Assembly (NCBI RefSeq): GCF_000721235.1
Contig: NZ_JOFH01000006.1
Location: 242,790 to 306,789, forward strand
Reading direction: 5' to 3'
Length of the DNA: 64,000 nucleotides
Origin: Streptomyces olivaceus
Lineage (GTDB): Bacteria; Actinomycetota; Actinomycetes; Streptomycetales; Streptomycetaceae
Part shown: piece by piece, positions 7,635-15,564 of the stretch
Numbering within the stretch: the first letter of the stretch is position 1
How the letters are laid out: the number at the start of each line of letters is the position of its first letter
The notes under the pieces: model-generated
Database searches by the model: none
The model's input: the letters and a program-made list of their open reading frames with translations, nothing else
What the model was told of the DNA's origin: nothing
Program-made: the position numbers and the translations under genes

Positions 7635-8444
7635 CTACTCGGCGCGGGCGGTGGCGTCCTCGTCGGTCTTCTTGCCGGCCTTCTCGTCCGCCTTCTCTTC
7701 GGCCTTGCCGTCCGCCTTGCCGGCCTTCTCTTCGGCCTTGCCGTCCGCCTTGCCGGCCTTCTCTTCGGCCTTGCCGTCCGCCTTGTCGGCCTTCTCGTCC
7801 GCCTTCTCGTCGGCGTCCTTCGCGTCGTCGGCGTCCGTCTCCGCGTCGTCCGACTTCGCGTCCGGCTCGGATTCGGACTCCGGCTCCGGCTCCGTCGCCG
7901 CCTCCGGCTCGCCGTCATCGAAGTACGCGTCCAGGACCTCGTCCAGGGCGGATTCCCACTCCGCGAAACGGCTCCTGGACGACGCCTCGATCTCGATCGG
8001 GTACCAGCGGCGGTCCGGGGTGTGCACCGTGACGGTGAACCGCTTGCCGAAGCGGCCGGTCTCCGTCTCCACGGCCCCGACCTCGTCCCAGCGGAACTCG
8101 CACGCCTGGTCGTCGAGGGACAGGCGTACGCCCTTGTGATCGGCGACGATCTTCGCGCGGCGGTCGGACGCCTCGAAGACGGGACCGTCCACGGGGGCCT
8201 CGTCGTCCGCCTCGTCCGCGTCCCCGGCGTCCGCCTCCACGGCGGGCACCGCGGCCTCGGCCTCCGCCGCGTCCTCGGCGGCCGTGTCGTCGGCCGTCGA
8301 GGGCTCCTCGGCGTCCTTCTCCGCCTCGTCGCGTCTCACGTCCTCGGGCTCACCGGACACGGGGGCGGTGAGCCCGGGGATGAAGGCCGGGTCGAATCCG
8401 GCGCCTTCCAGGGGCTGGCTCGTCGATCCTCTGCGCTGCTCCAC
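7635..8444 (-). CDS. Acidic protein with Lys/Glu repeat tail
   Basis: This 269-residue protein is of unknown function. An acidic N-terminal third leads into a compact domain at roughly residues 90-180, rich in beta-like pattern (VFEASDRRAKIVADHKGVRL, then FRWDEVGAVETETGRFGKRF). The C-terminal part is a highly charged tail with three 11-residue repeats of the type GKAEEKAGKAD. The GTG at 8444 starts the conserved part. CATACT lies 7 bases upstream with no ribosome binding site, so the mRNA is probably leaderless. The tail could be a flexible electrostatic region, and nothing indicates an enzyme. Confidence 0.6.
   Translation of the reverse strand: MEQRRGSTSQPLEGAGFDPAFIPGLTAPVSGEPEDVRRDEAEKDAEEPSTADDTAAEDAAEAEAAVPAVEADAGDADEADDEAPVDGPVFEASDRRAKIVADHKGVRLSLDDQACEFRWDEVGAVETETGRFGKRFTVTVHTPDRRWYPIEIEASSRSRFAEWESALDEVLDAYFDDGEPEAATEPEPESESEPDAKSDDAETDADDAKDADEKADEKADKADGKAEEKAGKADGKAEEKAGKADGKAEEKADEKAGKKTDEDATARAE
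7691..7789. repeat. 33-bp tandem repeat, three copies, in coding tail
   Basis: A 33-base unit beginning CCTTCTCTTCGGCCTTGCCG occurs three times head to tail at 7691, 7724 and 7757, with one mismatch in the last copy. It encodes the 11-residue Lys/Glu repeats of the gene at 7635-8444. The near-perfect identity suggests recent expansion, so copy number may vary between strains. Confidence 0.85.
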
Positions 8445-8547
8445 AGCGGGCAGTATGGTCGACGATCCTGTGTCGGGCACAACCAGCCCCAACTTCGTTA
8501 TCAGACGACTACACGGGACGCCTGCACGAGCCGTCTGCACGAGCCGC

Positions 8548-10026
8548 CTACACGAAGAGGCTCACCACGGCCGCCACCACGAACCCGGCCACCGACAGCA
8601 CGCTCTCCAGCACGGTCCACGTCTTCAGGGTGTCCCGCTCGCTGATGCCGAAGTACTTGGCGACCATCCAGAAGCCGCCGTCGTTGACATGCGAGGCGAA
8701 GATGGAACCCGCCGAGATGGCCATGATGACCAGCGCGACGAACGCCTGCGAGTGGTCGCCCTCCGCCAGCAGCGGCGCCACGATGCCCGCCGTCGTCACG
8801 ATCGCCACCGTCGCCGAGCCCTGCGCCACCCGCAGCACCAGGGAGAGCAGGTAGGACAGGACGATCACCGGCAGGCCGACGTCGTTGAAGGTGTCGGAGA
8901 GGGCCTGGGCGACGCCGCTCGCGCTGAGGACGGCACCGAAGACACCGCCCGCGCCGACCACGAGGAGGATGTTGCCGACCGGCTTCAGCGAGGCCGTCGA
9001 GACGGTCTCCAGGGACTTGCGGGACCAGCCGCGCCGGATGCCGAGCAGGTAGTAGGCGAGGAACAGGGCGATGGTCAGGGCGACGAACGGGTTGCCGAAG
9101 AACTCGATCACCGAGCGGAGGGTGGACGGGTCCAGGGCGATGGAGGAGAAGGTCGCGGCGAGGATCAGCACCAGCGGGGTGCCGATGATGCCGAGGACCG
9201 TGCCGAGCGCGACCGGGTTCTCCCGGGGCGTGACGCCGGCGCTGCGCTGCTCGTCGATGACGGACTGCTTGGCCTCCTCGGCGGCCTCCACCATGTCCTG
9301 CGGCACGGCGACGAAGATGCGGCGCCCGATCCAGGCGGCGAAGACCCAGGCGGCGAGCACGGCCGGGATGCCGCAGACGATGCCCATGAGGATGATCCAG
9401 CCCAGGTCCACGTGGAGCAGGCCGGCGGCGGCCACCGGGCCGGGGTGCGGCGGCAGGAAGGCGTGGGTCATGGAGAGGCCGGCCAGCAGCGGCAGACAGT
9501 AGAGCAGGACCGACTTGCCGGAGCGCTTGGCGGCGGCGTAGACGATCGGCGCGAGGACGAAGATGCCGACGTCGAAGAAGACCGGGATGCCGAAGATCAG
9601 GCCGGTCAGGCCCATCGCGAGCGGGGCGCGCTTCTCGCCGAAGAGGCCGAGCAGCCGGGAGGCCAGGACCTCGGCGCCGCCGCTGACTTCGAGGATCGCG
9701 CCGAGCATGGTGCCCAGGCCGATGATGATGGCGACGTGGCCGAGGATGCCGCCCATGCCGGACTCGATGGTCGATACGGCGTCGGACTTCTGGACGGTGC
9801 CGAAGAGTTCGGTGACCGAGAGGCCGGCGAGCAGGCCGACGGCTATGGAGACGGAGAGCAGCGCGACGAAGGGCTGCAGCCGGACCTTGATGATCAGGAA
9901 GAGCAGCAGCACGATGCCGATCGCGGCGACGGTCAGCAGGCCCGCCGTGCCGTCGATCAGGGTGAGGAGACCGCCGGTGTGCGGTGGCGCCTCGTCGGCG
10001 GCGAGCTGGAGAGACATGGGGGACAT
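8548..10026 (-). CDS. GntP-family sugar-acid / D-serine permease
   Basis: This is a 492-residue inner-membrane permease of the gluconate:H+ symporter family, with about 12-14 membrane segments. Family landmarks include the GIPVFFDVGI stretch, LPPHPGPVAAA and the C-terminal HVNDGGFWM. Members carry gluconate, related aldonic acids or, in the DsdX branch, D-serine. The start at 10026 (MSPMSLQLAAD) has GAGGA 8 bases upstream. It is the last gene of the minus-strand run kinase-iclR-ridA-gntP, but a 13-bp hairpin at 10077-10110 separates it from ridA. Its neighbours point to import of an amino-sugar acid or D-amino acid. Confidence 0.9.
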   Translation of the reverse strand: MSPMSLQLAADEAPPHTGGLLTLIDGTAGLLTVAAIGIVLLLFLIIKVRLQPFVALLSVSIAVGLLAGLSVTELFGTVQKSDAVSTIESGMGGILGHVAIIIGLGTMLGAILEVSGGAEVLASRLLGLFGEKRAPLAMGLTGLIFGIPVFFDVGIFVLAPIVYAAAKRSGKSVLLYCLPLLAGLSMTHAFLPPHPGPVAAAGLLHVDLGWIILMGIVCGIPAVLAAWVFAAWIGRRIFVAVPQDMVEAAEEAKQSVIDEQRSAGVTPRENPVALGTVLGIIGTPLVLILAATFSSIALDPSTLRSVIEFFGNPFVALTIALFLAYYLLGIRRGWSRKSLETVSTASLKPVGNILLVVGAGGVFGAVLSASGVAQALSDTFNDVGLPVIVLSYLLSLVLRVAQGSATVAIVTTAGIVAPLLAEGDHSQAFVALVIMAISAGSIFASHVNDGGFWMVAKYFGISERDTLKTWTVLESVLSVAGFVVAAVVSLFV

Positions 10027-10076
10027 GAGGGGGTCCTCGGGGTAAGAGCATGGGGCTTTCGGGCAGGGAGGAGCGC

Positions 10077-10110
10077 GGCACGGCGTCCCGTGGGACGGGG
10101 ACGCCGTGCC
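10077..10110 (-). terminator. Intercistronic hairpin between ridA and gntP
   Basis: A perfect 13-bp stem (GGCACGGCGTCCC and its complement) with an 8-base loop lies between the ridA stop and the gntP start. Inside a same-strand run it may partly terminate transcription or stabilise the upstream mRNA, giving less permease than enzyme transcript. Confidence 0.6.
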
Positions 10111-10151
10111 GATCACAGACAGTCAGGCAGGCGGTACGGGGCGGCGGAACC

Positions 10152-10562
10152 TCAGCCGAGGGCGGCGAGGGCGTCGATCTCGATGAGGAGCCCCGCGGGC
10201 AGACCGACGTAGACGGTCGTGCGGGCGGCGGGCGGCTGGGTGAGGCCCTGCTCCCCGAAGTAGGCGTTGTAGATGTCGTTCATCTCGGCGAAGTGGTCCA
10301 CGTCCGTGAGGTAGACGCGGATCATCAGCACGTCGTCCCAGGAGGCGCCGCCCTCCTCCAGGATCGCCTTGACGTTGGCGAGGGTCTGGAGGGTCTGCTC
10401 GCGCAGGGTCGGACCGGCCGGGGTGGGGGCCTTGCCCTCCTCGTGCGGGAGGAAGCCGACCTGGCCGGCGACCTGGAGGAGGTTCCCCTTCTTCACGCCG
10501 TGGCTGAACTTCGCCGGGGGGACGGTGTGGGTCGCGGGGGTGAGAGCGATCTTGTCGGTCAT
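10152..10562 (-). CDS. ridA: RidA/YjgF enamine-imine deaminase
   Basis: This 136-residue RidA-family protein hydrolyses reactive enamine/imine intermediates, such as 2-aminoacrylate, released by PLP-dependent dehydratases. The family core is intact: Arg in PPAARTTVYVGLPAG and Glu in LLIEIDALA, plus the YLTDVDHFAEMN helix region. Its ATG overlaps the TGA of the upstream iclR gene (ATGA), implying translational coupling. A RidA in the same locus as a PLP deaminase (12558-13847) fits removal of the unstable product of that enzyme. Confidence 0.93.
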   Translation of the reverse strand: MTDKIALTPATHTVPPAKFSHGVKKGNLLQVAGQVGFLPHEEGKAPTPAGPTLREQTLQTLANVKAILEEGGASWDDVLMIRVYLTDVDHFAEMNDIYNAYFGEQGLTQPPAARTTVYVGLPAGLLIEIDALAALG

Positions 10563-11323
10563 GCGGTGACTTCCTTGACTGGGGTCCTGCCGGAGTACTC
10601 GCCGCTGATGGCGTCCGCCGTGCGGCGGACCAGCGGGAGCAGGGTGAGGAGTTCGTCGGCGGTGACGACGACGTTCGGCGCGGAGACCGACATGGCGGCG
10701 ACCACCCGGCCGTCGGCACCCCGGATGGGCGCGGCGACGCAGTTGATGGACTCCTCGTGGCCACCGAGGTCGGTGGCCCAGCCCTGTTCGCGCACCTTGG
10801 CCAGTTCCTTGAGGAACCCCTCGGCGTTCGGTGTCGAACGGGCTGTGTACAGGGGGTAGTCGAGCTTCTCGGCCACGGCCCGCAGCTCGTTCTCGGGAAG
10901 GTCGGCGAGCAGCAGCTTGGCGACGGCCGCGACGGTGATGGCGACGGGCTTGCCGATCCGGGAGTACATGCGGACCGGGTAGCGGCTGTCGACCTTGTCG
11001 ATGTAGAGGACCTCGTCCTCCTCGTGGACGGCGAGGTGGACGGTGTGTCCGACCTGTTCGTTGAGGCGTACGAGGTGGGGGTGGGCGATCTCGCGGACGT
11101 CGAGGTTCTCCATCGCCTCCTGGGCGAGGGAGATGAGCCGGGCGCCGAGGCGGTAGCGCTGGTCGGCCTGGCGGTAGACGAAGCCGTGCTCGTGGAGGGT
11201 GCGCAGCAGGCGCAGGGCGGTGGACTTGTGCACGCCGAGGCGGTCGGCGACCCGGCCCAGGTCGGCGGGGCCCTCGGCGAGCAGCGGCAGGATGCTGAGC
11301 GCGCGGTCGACGGTCTGGCTCAT
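10559..11323 (-). CDS. IclR-family transcriptional regulator
   Basis: This is a 254-residue regulator. An N-terminal winged helix (about residues 1-65, with LGVHKSTALRLLRTL as the recognition helix region) is joined to an IclR effector-binding domain that senses small organic acids. The domain shows GKPVAITVAAVAKLLLADL, then HEESINCVAAPIRGADGRVVAAMSVS. The start overlaps the stop of the kinase gene by four bases, and the stop overlaps the start of ridA. It probably controls both arms of the locus through the repeats at 12498-12524. Confidence 0.93.
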   Translation of the reverse strand: MSQTVDRALSILPLLAEGPADLGRVADRLGVHKSTALRLLRTLHEHGFVYRQADQRYRLGARLISLAQEAMENLDVREIAHPHLVRLNEQVGHTVHLAVHEEDEVLYIDKVDSRYPVRMYSRIGKPVAITVAAVAKLLLADLPENELRAVAEKLDYPLYTARSTPNAEGFLKELAKVREQGWATDLGGHEESINCVAAPIRGADGRVVAAMSVSAPNVVVTADELLTLLPLVRRTADAISGEYSGRTPVKEVTA

Positions 11324-12408
11324 GGCGTACGTACCTCCTCGTCGGCCCCTGCGCCGGTCTCGTCACCGGCCGTTCCATCGGCCGCGTCGCCGGCCGCGTC
11401 GCGGGCCTGCGTCCAGCCGGGGCCGAGTCGCAGTCTCCCCCATGCGGTGTCGTCCAGGGCGGCCAGGCGGTCGGCGTGGTCGCGGGCGGGGGGCGCGGCG
11501 AGGTCGCCGGGGACGGTGAGGGCAGCGGCGGCCATGAGGTGGCCGTGGCGCAGCCGGTCGCGCACGGGCAGGCCGCGCAGGGTGGCCGAGAGGAACCCGG
11601 CGGCGAAGGCGTCGCCCGCGCCGACGGCGGCGACGACGTCGACGGCGAGGGCGGGGACGGTGGTCCGCTCGCTGCCGTGGAAGGCGGTGGCGCCGGTCGC
11701 ACCCTGCTTGACGACGAGCACGTCCGGCTCGGGCAGCGCGGCGCGTACGGCCTCGGGTCCGCCCAGGTCCCAGGCCTCGTCCTCGCCGACGAAGACGAGG
11801 TCGGCGCCGCGGGCCAGCTCCAGCAGGATGCGGGGGCCGTCCGCGGCGTCGCGCCACAGGCCGGGGCGGTGGTTGACGTCGAAGGAGACCAGGGGGCGGC
11901 CGGGACGGCGGGCGGTCAGCTCCCGCATCAGGCCGAGGCAGTCGGCGGAGAGCGCGGGCGTGATGCCGGACAGGTGCAGGACGCGGCCGGAGCGGATCGC
12001 GTCGAGGTCCATGGTGTCGGCGGACATCGCGGAGGCCGCGGAGCCCGCGCGGTAGTACGCCACCTCGTGGGCGTCGGTGGCGCGGTCGCCGGCGGTGCGG
12101 AAGTAGACGCCGGTCGGGCGGCCGGGGTCCCGGCGCACGGCGGAGACGTCGACGCCGTAGGCACCGATCGCCTCGACGAGGTGGTCGCCGAAGCCGTCGG
12201 CGCCGACCCGGCCGACCCAGCGGACGGAGTGCCCGGCGGCGGCGAGCACGCAGGCCACGTTGGACTCGGCGCCGCCTATGGCCCGCTCGAAGGAAGGGAC
12301 GTCGGCGAGGCGCCCGGGGCGGGAGGGCAGGAAGGTGACCATGGACTCGCCGAGCGCGACGACGTCCGCGACGTCGGGGGCGGTGCTGCGGGGTCCGTCG
12401 ACGGTCAC
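11320..12408 (-). CDS. PfkB-family sugar kinase, KDG-kinase type
   Basis: This 362-residue kinase of the ribokinase/PfkB fold carries the C-terminal signature AVGAGDAFAAGF with the catalytic Asp and the N-terminal GGAESNVA region. The segment SFDVNHRPGLWRD matches the substrate loop typical of 2-keto-3-deoxygluconate kinases. I therefore infer that it phosphorylates KDG to KDPG, although fructokinase-like specificity cannot be excluded. It is the first gene of the minus-strand run and diverges from the deaminase gene. The last 35 residues are a Gly/Ala/Asp-rich tail outside the fold. Confidence 0.85.
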   Translation of the reverse strand: MTVDGPRSTAPDVADVVALGESMVTFLPSRPGRLADVPSFERAIGGAESNVACVLAAAGHSVRWVGRVGADGFGDHLVEAIGAYGVDVSAVRRDPGRPTGVYFRTAGDRATDAHEVAYYRAGSAASAMSADTMDLDAIRSGRVLHLSGITPALSADCLGLMRELTARRPGRPLVSFDVNHRPGLWRDAADGPRILLELARGADLVFVGEDEAWDLGGPEAVRAALPEPDVLVVKQGATGATAFHGSERTTVPALAVDVVAAVGAGDAFAAGFLSATLRGLPVRDRLRHGHLMAAAALTVPGDLAAPPARDHADRLAALDDTAWGRLRLGPGWTQARDAAGDAADGTAGDETGAGADEEVRTP

Positions 12409-12497
12409 GATGGTCCTGGCTCCTCTGCGCGTCTCGCGGGCGGCGGCTCCGTTGACCCCGCGTTCGCCGAGATGTTAGACAGCAGTAAGCGATATAC

Positions 12498-12524
12498 GCA
12501 ACGATCGTTGCAGAGTTTGCAACG
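12498..12524. promoter_or_regulatory. Overlapping palindromes, IclR operator candidate
   Basis: Three copies of the half-site GCAACG/CGTTGC lie in 27 bases. GCAACG at 12498 pairs with CGTTGC at 12506 (a perfect 14-bp palindrome). CGTTGCA at 12506 pairs with TGCAACG at 12518 across 5 bases. The site is in the 149-bp divergent gap between the kinase and deaminase genes, where one regulator could control both directions. The IclR protein encoded in the locus is the obvious candidate. Confidence 0.65.
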
Positions 12525-12557
12525 CATCGGATTGATGGATCAGATCATGGAGGCTCC

Positions 12558-13847
12558 ATGGCCCGCGACTCCGGTACCGAAGCCCTCGCCGAGCTGGCGC
12601 AGGAGCGCGTCGACCACCGCTTCAAGGGCCTCCCGCCGGACGCCGCGGGGCTGACCGTCGCCGAGCTGACCGCCCAGCGGCGCAACCTCTTCACCGGCGG
12701 TTTCGCCACGCCCGTCCTCGCCCTGTCCGCCGAGCGTCTCGAGCACAACCTCGCGCTGATGGAGACGTACGCCGCCCGGCACGGCCTCGCCTTCGCGCCG
12801 CACGGCAAGACCTCCATGGCCCCGCAGCTCTTCCACCGCCAGATCGAGCACGGCGCCTGGGGCATCACCCTGGCCGTGCCGCACCAGGTGTGGGTGGCGC
12901 GGGCCTTCGGCATCGGGCGGATCTTCCTCGCCAACGAGCTGGTCGACGCCGCCGCCCTGCGCCGCCTCGCCGCCGAACTCGACGCGGACCCGGACTTCCG
13001 CTTCGTCTGCTACGTCGACTCCGTGCGGGGCGTCGAGCTGATGGACGCCGCGCTGACGGAGGCGGGCGCCGGCCGCCCGGTGGACGTCGTGGTCGAGCTG
13101 GGCGCCGGTGCGGGCGCGCGGACCGGGGCGCGGACCGAGGCGGACTGCGCCGCGGTCGCCGACGCGGTGGCCGCCGCGCGCACGCTGCGCCTCGCGGGCG
13201 TCGCCGGGTACGAGGGCGAGGTGCCGGACGCCGACCCGGAGCGCGTGCGCGCCTGGCTGCGGCGGCTGGTCGCGCTGGCCGTCGACTTCGACCGGGCCGG
13301 GCGGTTCACGGGCCTTGCGGAGGTCGTGCTGAGCGCGGGCGGCAGCGCCTGGTTCGACGCGGTGGCCGACGTGTTCGCCGAGGTGCCGGACCTCTCCCTG
13401 CCCGTGCTCAAGCTGCTGCGCTCGGGCGCCTACGTCTCCCACGACGACGGGCACTACCGCGAGGTGACGCCGTTCAACCGCGTCCCCGCCGAGGGCGCCC
13501 TGGAGCCCGCGTTCCGGCTGTGGACGCAGGTGGTCTCCCGCCCCACCGCCGAGCAGGCCTTCGCCAACGCCGGCAAGCGGGACGCGGCGTACGACCTCGA
13601 CCTGCCCTTCGCCCAGGTGGTCCGCCCCTCGGACGGCGGACCCGAGCGCCCGGCGACCGGCGTCGCGGTGAGCGGCCTCTCCGACCAGCACGCCTGGCTG
13701 CGCACCGCGCCGGAGGCGGAGCTGGAGGTCGGGGACTGGGTGGGCCTGGGCCTGTCCCACCCCTGCACGTCCTTCGACAAGTGGCAGCTCATCCCGGTCG
13801 CGGAGGCGGACGGGACCGTCGTCGACTACATCCGCACGTTCTTCTGA
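12558..13847 (+). CDS. PLP fold-III amino-acid deaminase (D-serine dehydratase/D-threonine aldolase type)
   Basis: This 429-residue PLP enzyme has the alanine-racemase-like fold III. The cofactor lysine is Lys84 in APHGKTSM, and the C-terminal metal site typical of D-serine dehydratase and D-threonine aldolase is present as SHPCTSFDKW (His401, Cys403). The family removes ammonia from, or cleaves, D-configured beta-hydroxy amino acids; D-glucosaminate dehydratases also belong here. Together with the downstream deacylase and the divergent KDG-type kinase and RidA, deamination of D-glucosaminate to KDG is an attractive reading, with D-serine/D-threonine as alternatives. GGAGG precedes the ATG. 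Confidence 0.85.
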   Translation: MARDSGTEALAELAQERVDHRFKGLPPDAAGLTVAELTAQRRNLFTGGFATPVLALSAERLEHNLALMETYAARHGLAFAPHGKTSMAPQLFHRQIEHGAWGITLAVPHQVWVARAFGIGRIFLANELVDAAALRRLAAELDADPDFRFVCYVDSVRGVELMDAALTEAGAGRPVDVVVELGAGAGARTGARTEADCAAVADAVAAARTLRLAGVAGYEGEVPDADPERVRAWLRRLVALAVDFDRAGRFTGLAEVVLSAGGSAWFDAVADVFAEVPDLSLPVLKLLRSGAYVSHDDGHYREVTPFNRVPAEGALEPAFRLWTQVVSRPTAEQAFANAGKRDAAYDLDLPFAQVVRPSDGGPERPATGVAVSGLSDQHAWLRTAPEAELEVGDWVGLGLSHPCTSFDKWQLIPVAEADGTVVDYIRTFF

Positions 13848-13870
13848 GAGCCATCCGAAGGAGAAGCAGC

Positions 13871-15481
13871 ATGGAAGAGCTGGTCATCCGGGACGCCGAC
13901 GTCGTGGACGGCTCCGGCGCCGACTCCTACCGCGCCGACGTCGTGGTCGACGGCGGCCGGATCGTCTCGATCGTCAAGGAGGCGGCGGCCGCCGGGTGCC
14001 AGCGCCCGAAGGCGCGCCGGGAACTGGACGCCGAGGGCCTGGTCCTGGCCCCCGGCTTCATCGACATGCACGCCCACAGCGACCTGGCGCTGCTGCGGGA
14101 CCCGGACCACAGCGCCAAGGCCGCGCAGGGCGTCACCCTGGAGGTCGTCGGCCAGGACGGGCTGTCGTACGCGCCGGTCGACGACCGCACCCTCGGCGAG
14201 GTGCGCCGTGCGATCGCCGGGTGGAACGGCCCCGGCGACGACGTCGACTTCGACTGGCGGTCGGTCGGCGAGTACCTGGACCGCCTCGACCGCGGCATCG
14301 CCGTGAACGCCGCCTACCTGATCCCGCAGGGCACGGTGCGCGCCCTCGCGGTCGGGTGGGACGACCGGGAGGTGACGCCGGCCGAGCTGGAGCGCATGCG
14401 GCGGCTGGTCGCCGAGGGCATGGAGCAGGGCGCGGTCGGCATGTCGTCCGGGCTGACGTACACGCCGGGCATGTACGCCAAGGACGCCGAGCTGACCGAG
14501 CTGTGCCGGGTGGTGGCCGAGTACGGCGGCTACTACTGCCCGCACCACCGCTCGTACGGCGCCGGCGCCCTGGAGGCGTACGAGGAGATGGTGGAGCTGA
14601 CCCGGGAGGCGGGCTGCCCGCTGCACCTGGCGCACGCCACCATGAACTTCGGCGTGAACAGGGGCCGGGCCCCCGAGCTGCTGACCCTGCTCGACGAGGC
14701 GCTGGACGGCGGCGCCGACATCACCCTGGACACGTACCCGTACACCCCCGGCTGCACCACCCTCGCGGCGCTGCTGCCGAGCTGGGCGAGCGAGGGCGGC
14801 CCGGAGCAGATCCTGAAGCGGCTGGCGGACGACGACACCGCCGAGCGGATCCGGCACCACATGGAGGAGCTGGGCTCCGACGGCTCCCACGGCGTGCCCA
14901 TGGAGTGGGAGACGATCGAGATCTCCGGCACCGGCGACCCGGCGCTCGGGGAGTACGTCGGCCGCACGGTCCAGGAGTCGGCGCGGCTGCGCGGCGAGAG
15001 CCCGTGGACGGTCGTCCGGCAGCTGCTGCTCGCCGACCGGCTGGCGCCGACCATCCTCCAGCACGTCGGCCACGAGGAGAACGTGCGCGCGATCATGCGG
15101 CACCGCGTCCACACCGGCGGCTCGGACGGCATCCTGCAGGGCGCCAAACCCCACCCGCGCGCCTACGGCACCTTCCCGCACTACCTGGGCCACTACGTGC
15201 GCGAGCTGGGCGTGCTCCCGCTGGAGGAGTGCGTCGCCCACCTCACCTCGCGCCCGGCGGCCCGGCTGCGGCTGCCGGACCGGGGCCTGGTGCGCGAGGG
15301 GTACCGGGCCGACCTGGTGCTCTTCGACCGGGCGACGGTCGCGGCCGGCAGCACCTACGAGGAGCCGCGCCGGCTGCCGACGGGGATCCCGTACGTGCTG
15401 GTCGACGGGCGGTTCGTGATGGAGGAGGGGCGGCGCACGGACGTACTGGCGGGGCGCTCGGTGCGCCGTGGCTCCCGGTGA
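13871..15481 (+). CDS. N-acyl-D-amino-acid deacylase family amidohydrolase
   Basis: This is a 536-residue metal-dependent amidohydrolase. The barrel entry motif GFIDMHAHSDLALL carries the metal ligands (His67, His69). Further ligands or catalytic residues are expected in CPHHRSYG, LHLAHATMNFG and HTGGSDGIL, the last holding the catalytic Asp. Family members split N-acyl groups from D-amino acids; N-acetylglucosaminate has the same D-configured 2-acylamino acid arrangement. The ATG has AAGGAG before it and lies 23 bases after the deaminase stop, so the two are an operon. The probable order is deacylation, then deamination. Confidence 0.85.
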   Translation: MEELVIRDADVVDGSGADSYRADVVVDGGRIVSIVKEAAAAGCQRPKARRELDAEGLVLAPGFIDMHAHSDLALLRDPDHSAKAAQGVTLEVVGQDGLSYAPVDDRTLGEVRRAIAGWNGPGDDVDFDWRSVGEYLDRLDRGIAVNAAYLIPQGTVRALAVGWDDREVTPAELERMRRLVAEGMEQGAVGMSSGLTYTPGMYAKDAELTELCRVVAEYGGYYCPHHRSYGAGALEAYEEMVELTREAGCPLHLAHATMNFGVNRGRAPELLTLLDEALDGGADITLDTYPYTPGCTTLAALLPSWASEGGPEQILKRLADDDTAERIRHHMEELGSDGSHGVPMEWETIEISGTGDPALGEYVGRTVQESARLRGESPWTVVRQLLLADRLAPTILQHVGHEENVRAIMRHRVHTGGSDGILQGAKPHPRAYGTFPHYLGHYVRELGVLPLEECVAHLTSRPAARLRLPDRGLVREGYRADLVLFDRATVAAGSTYEEPRRLPTGIPYVLVDGRFVMEEGRRTDVLAGRSVRRGSR

Positions 15482-15564
15482 GTGCCGAAACCCGCCCATA
15501 CCGCGCGTCTCAAGTGGCGGATCACACGACCCATGGAGCGTAACCGGGTCGTAAGCTCACGGAC

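Noticed and set aside
7691..7789. Possible CRISPR-like repeat array
   Set aside because: The units are contiguous without spacers and encode in-frame amino-acid repeats of a protein.
8284..10212. 642-codon plus-strand frame opposite the GntP gene
   Set aside because: The product is rich in Asp/Gly/Glu/Arg with no recognisable fold, while the opposite strand encodes a complete permease.
10152..11702. 516-codon frame containing RidA at its end
   Set aside because: Only the last 136 codons are RidA; the rest is the shadow of the iclR and kinase genes. The RidA start overlaps the iclR stop.
12890..15481. 863-codon open frame overlapping the deaminase and deacylase genes
   Set aside because: It reads as an Arg/Gly/Ala-rich product without domains, in a different frame from two clear enzyme genes with ribosome binding sites. 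High GC content makes long shadow frames common.
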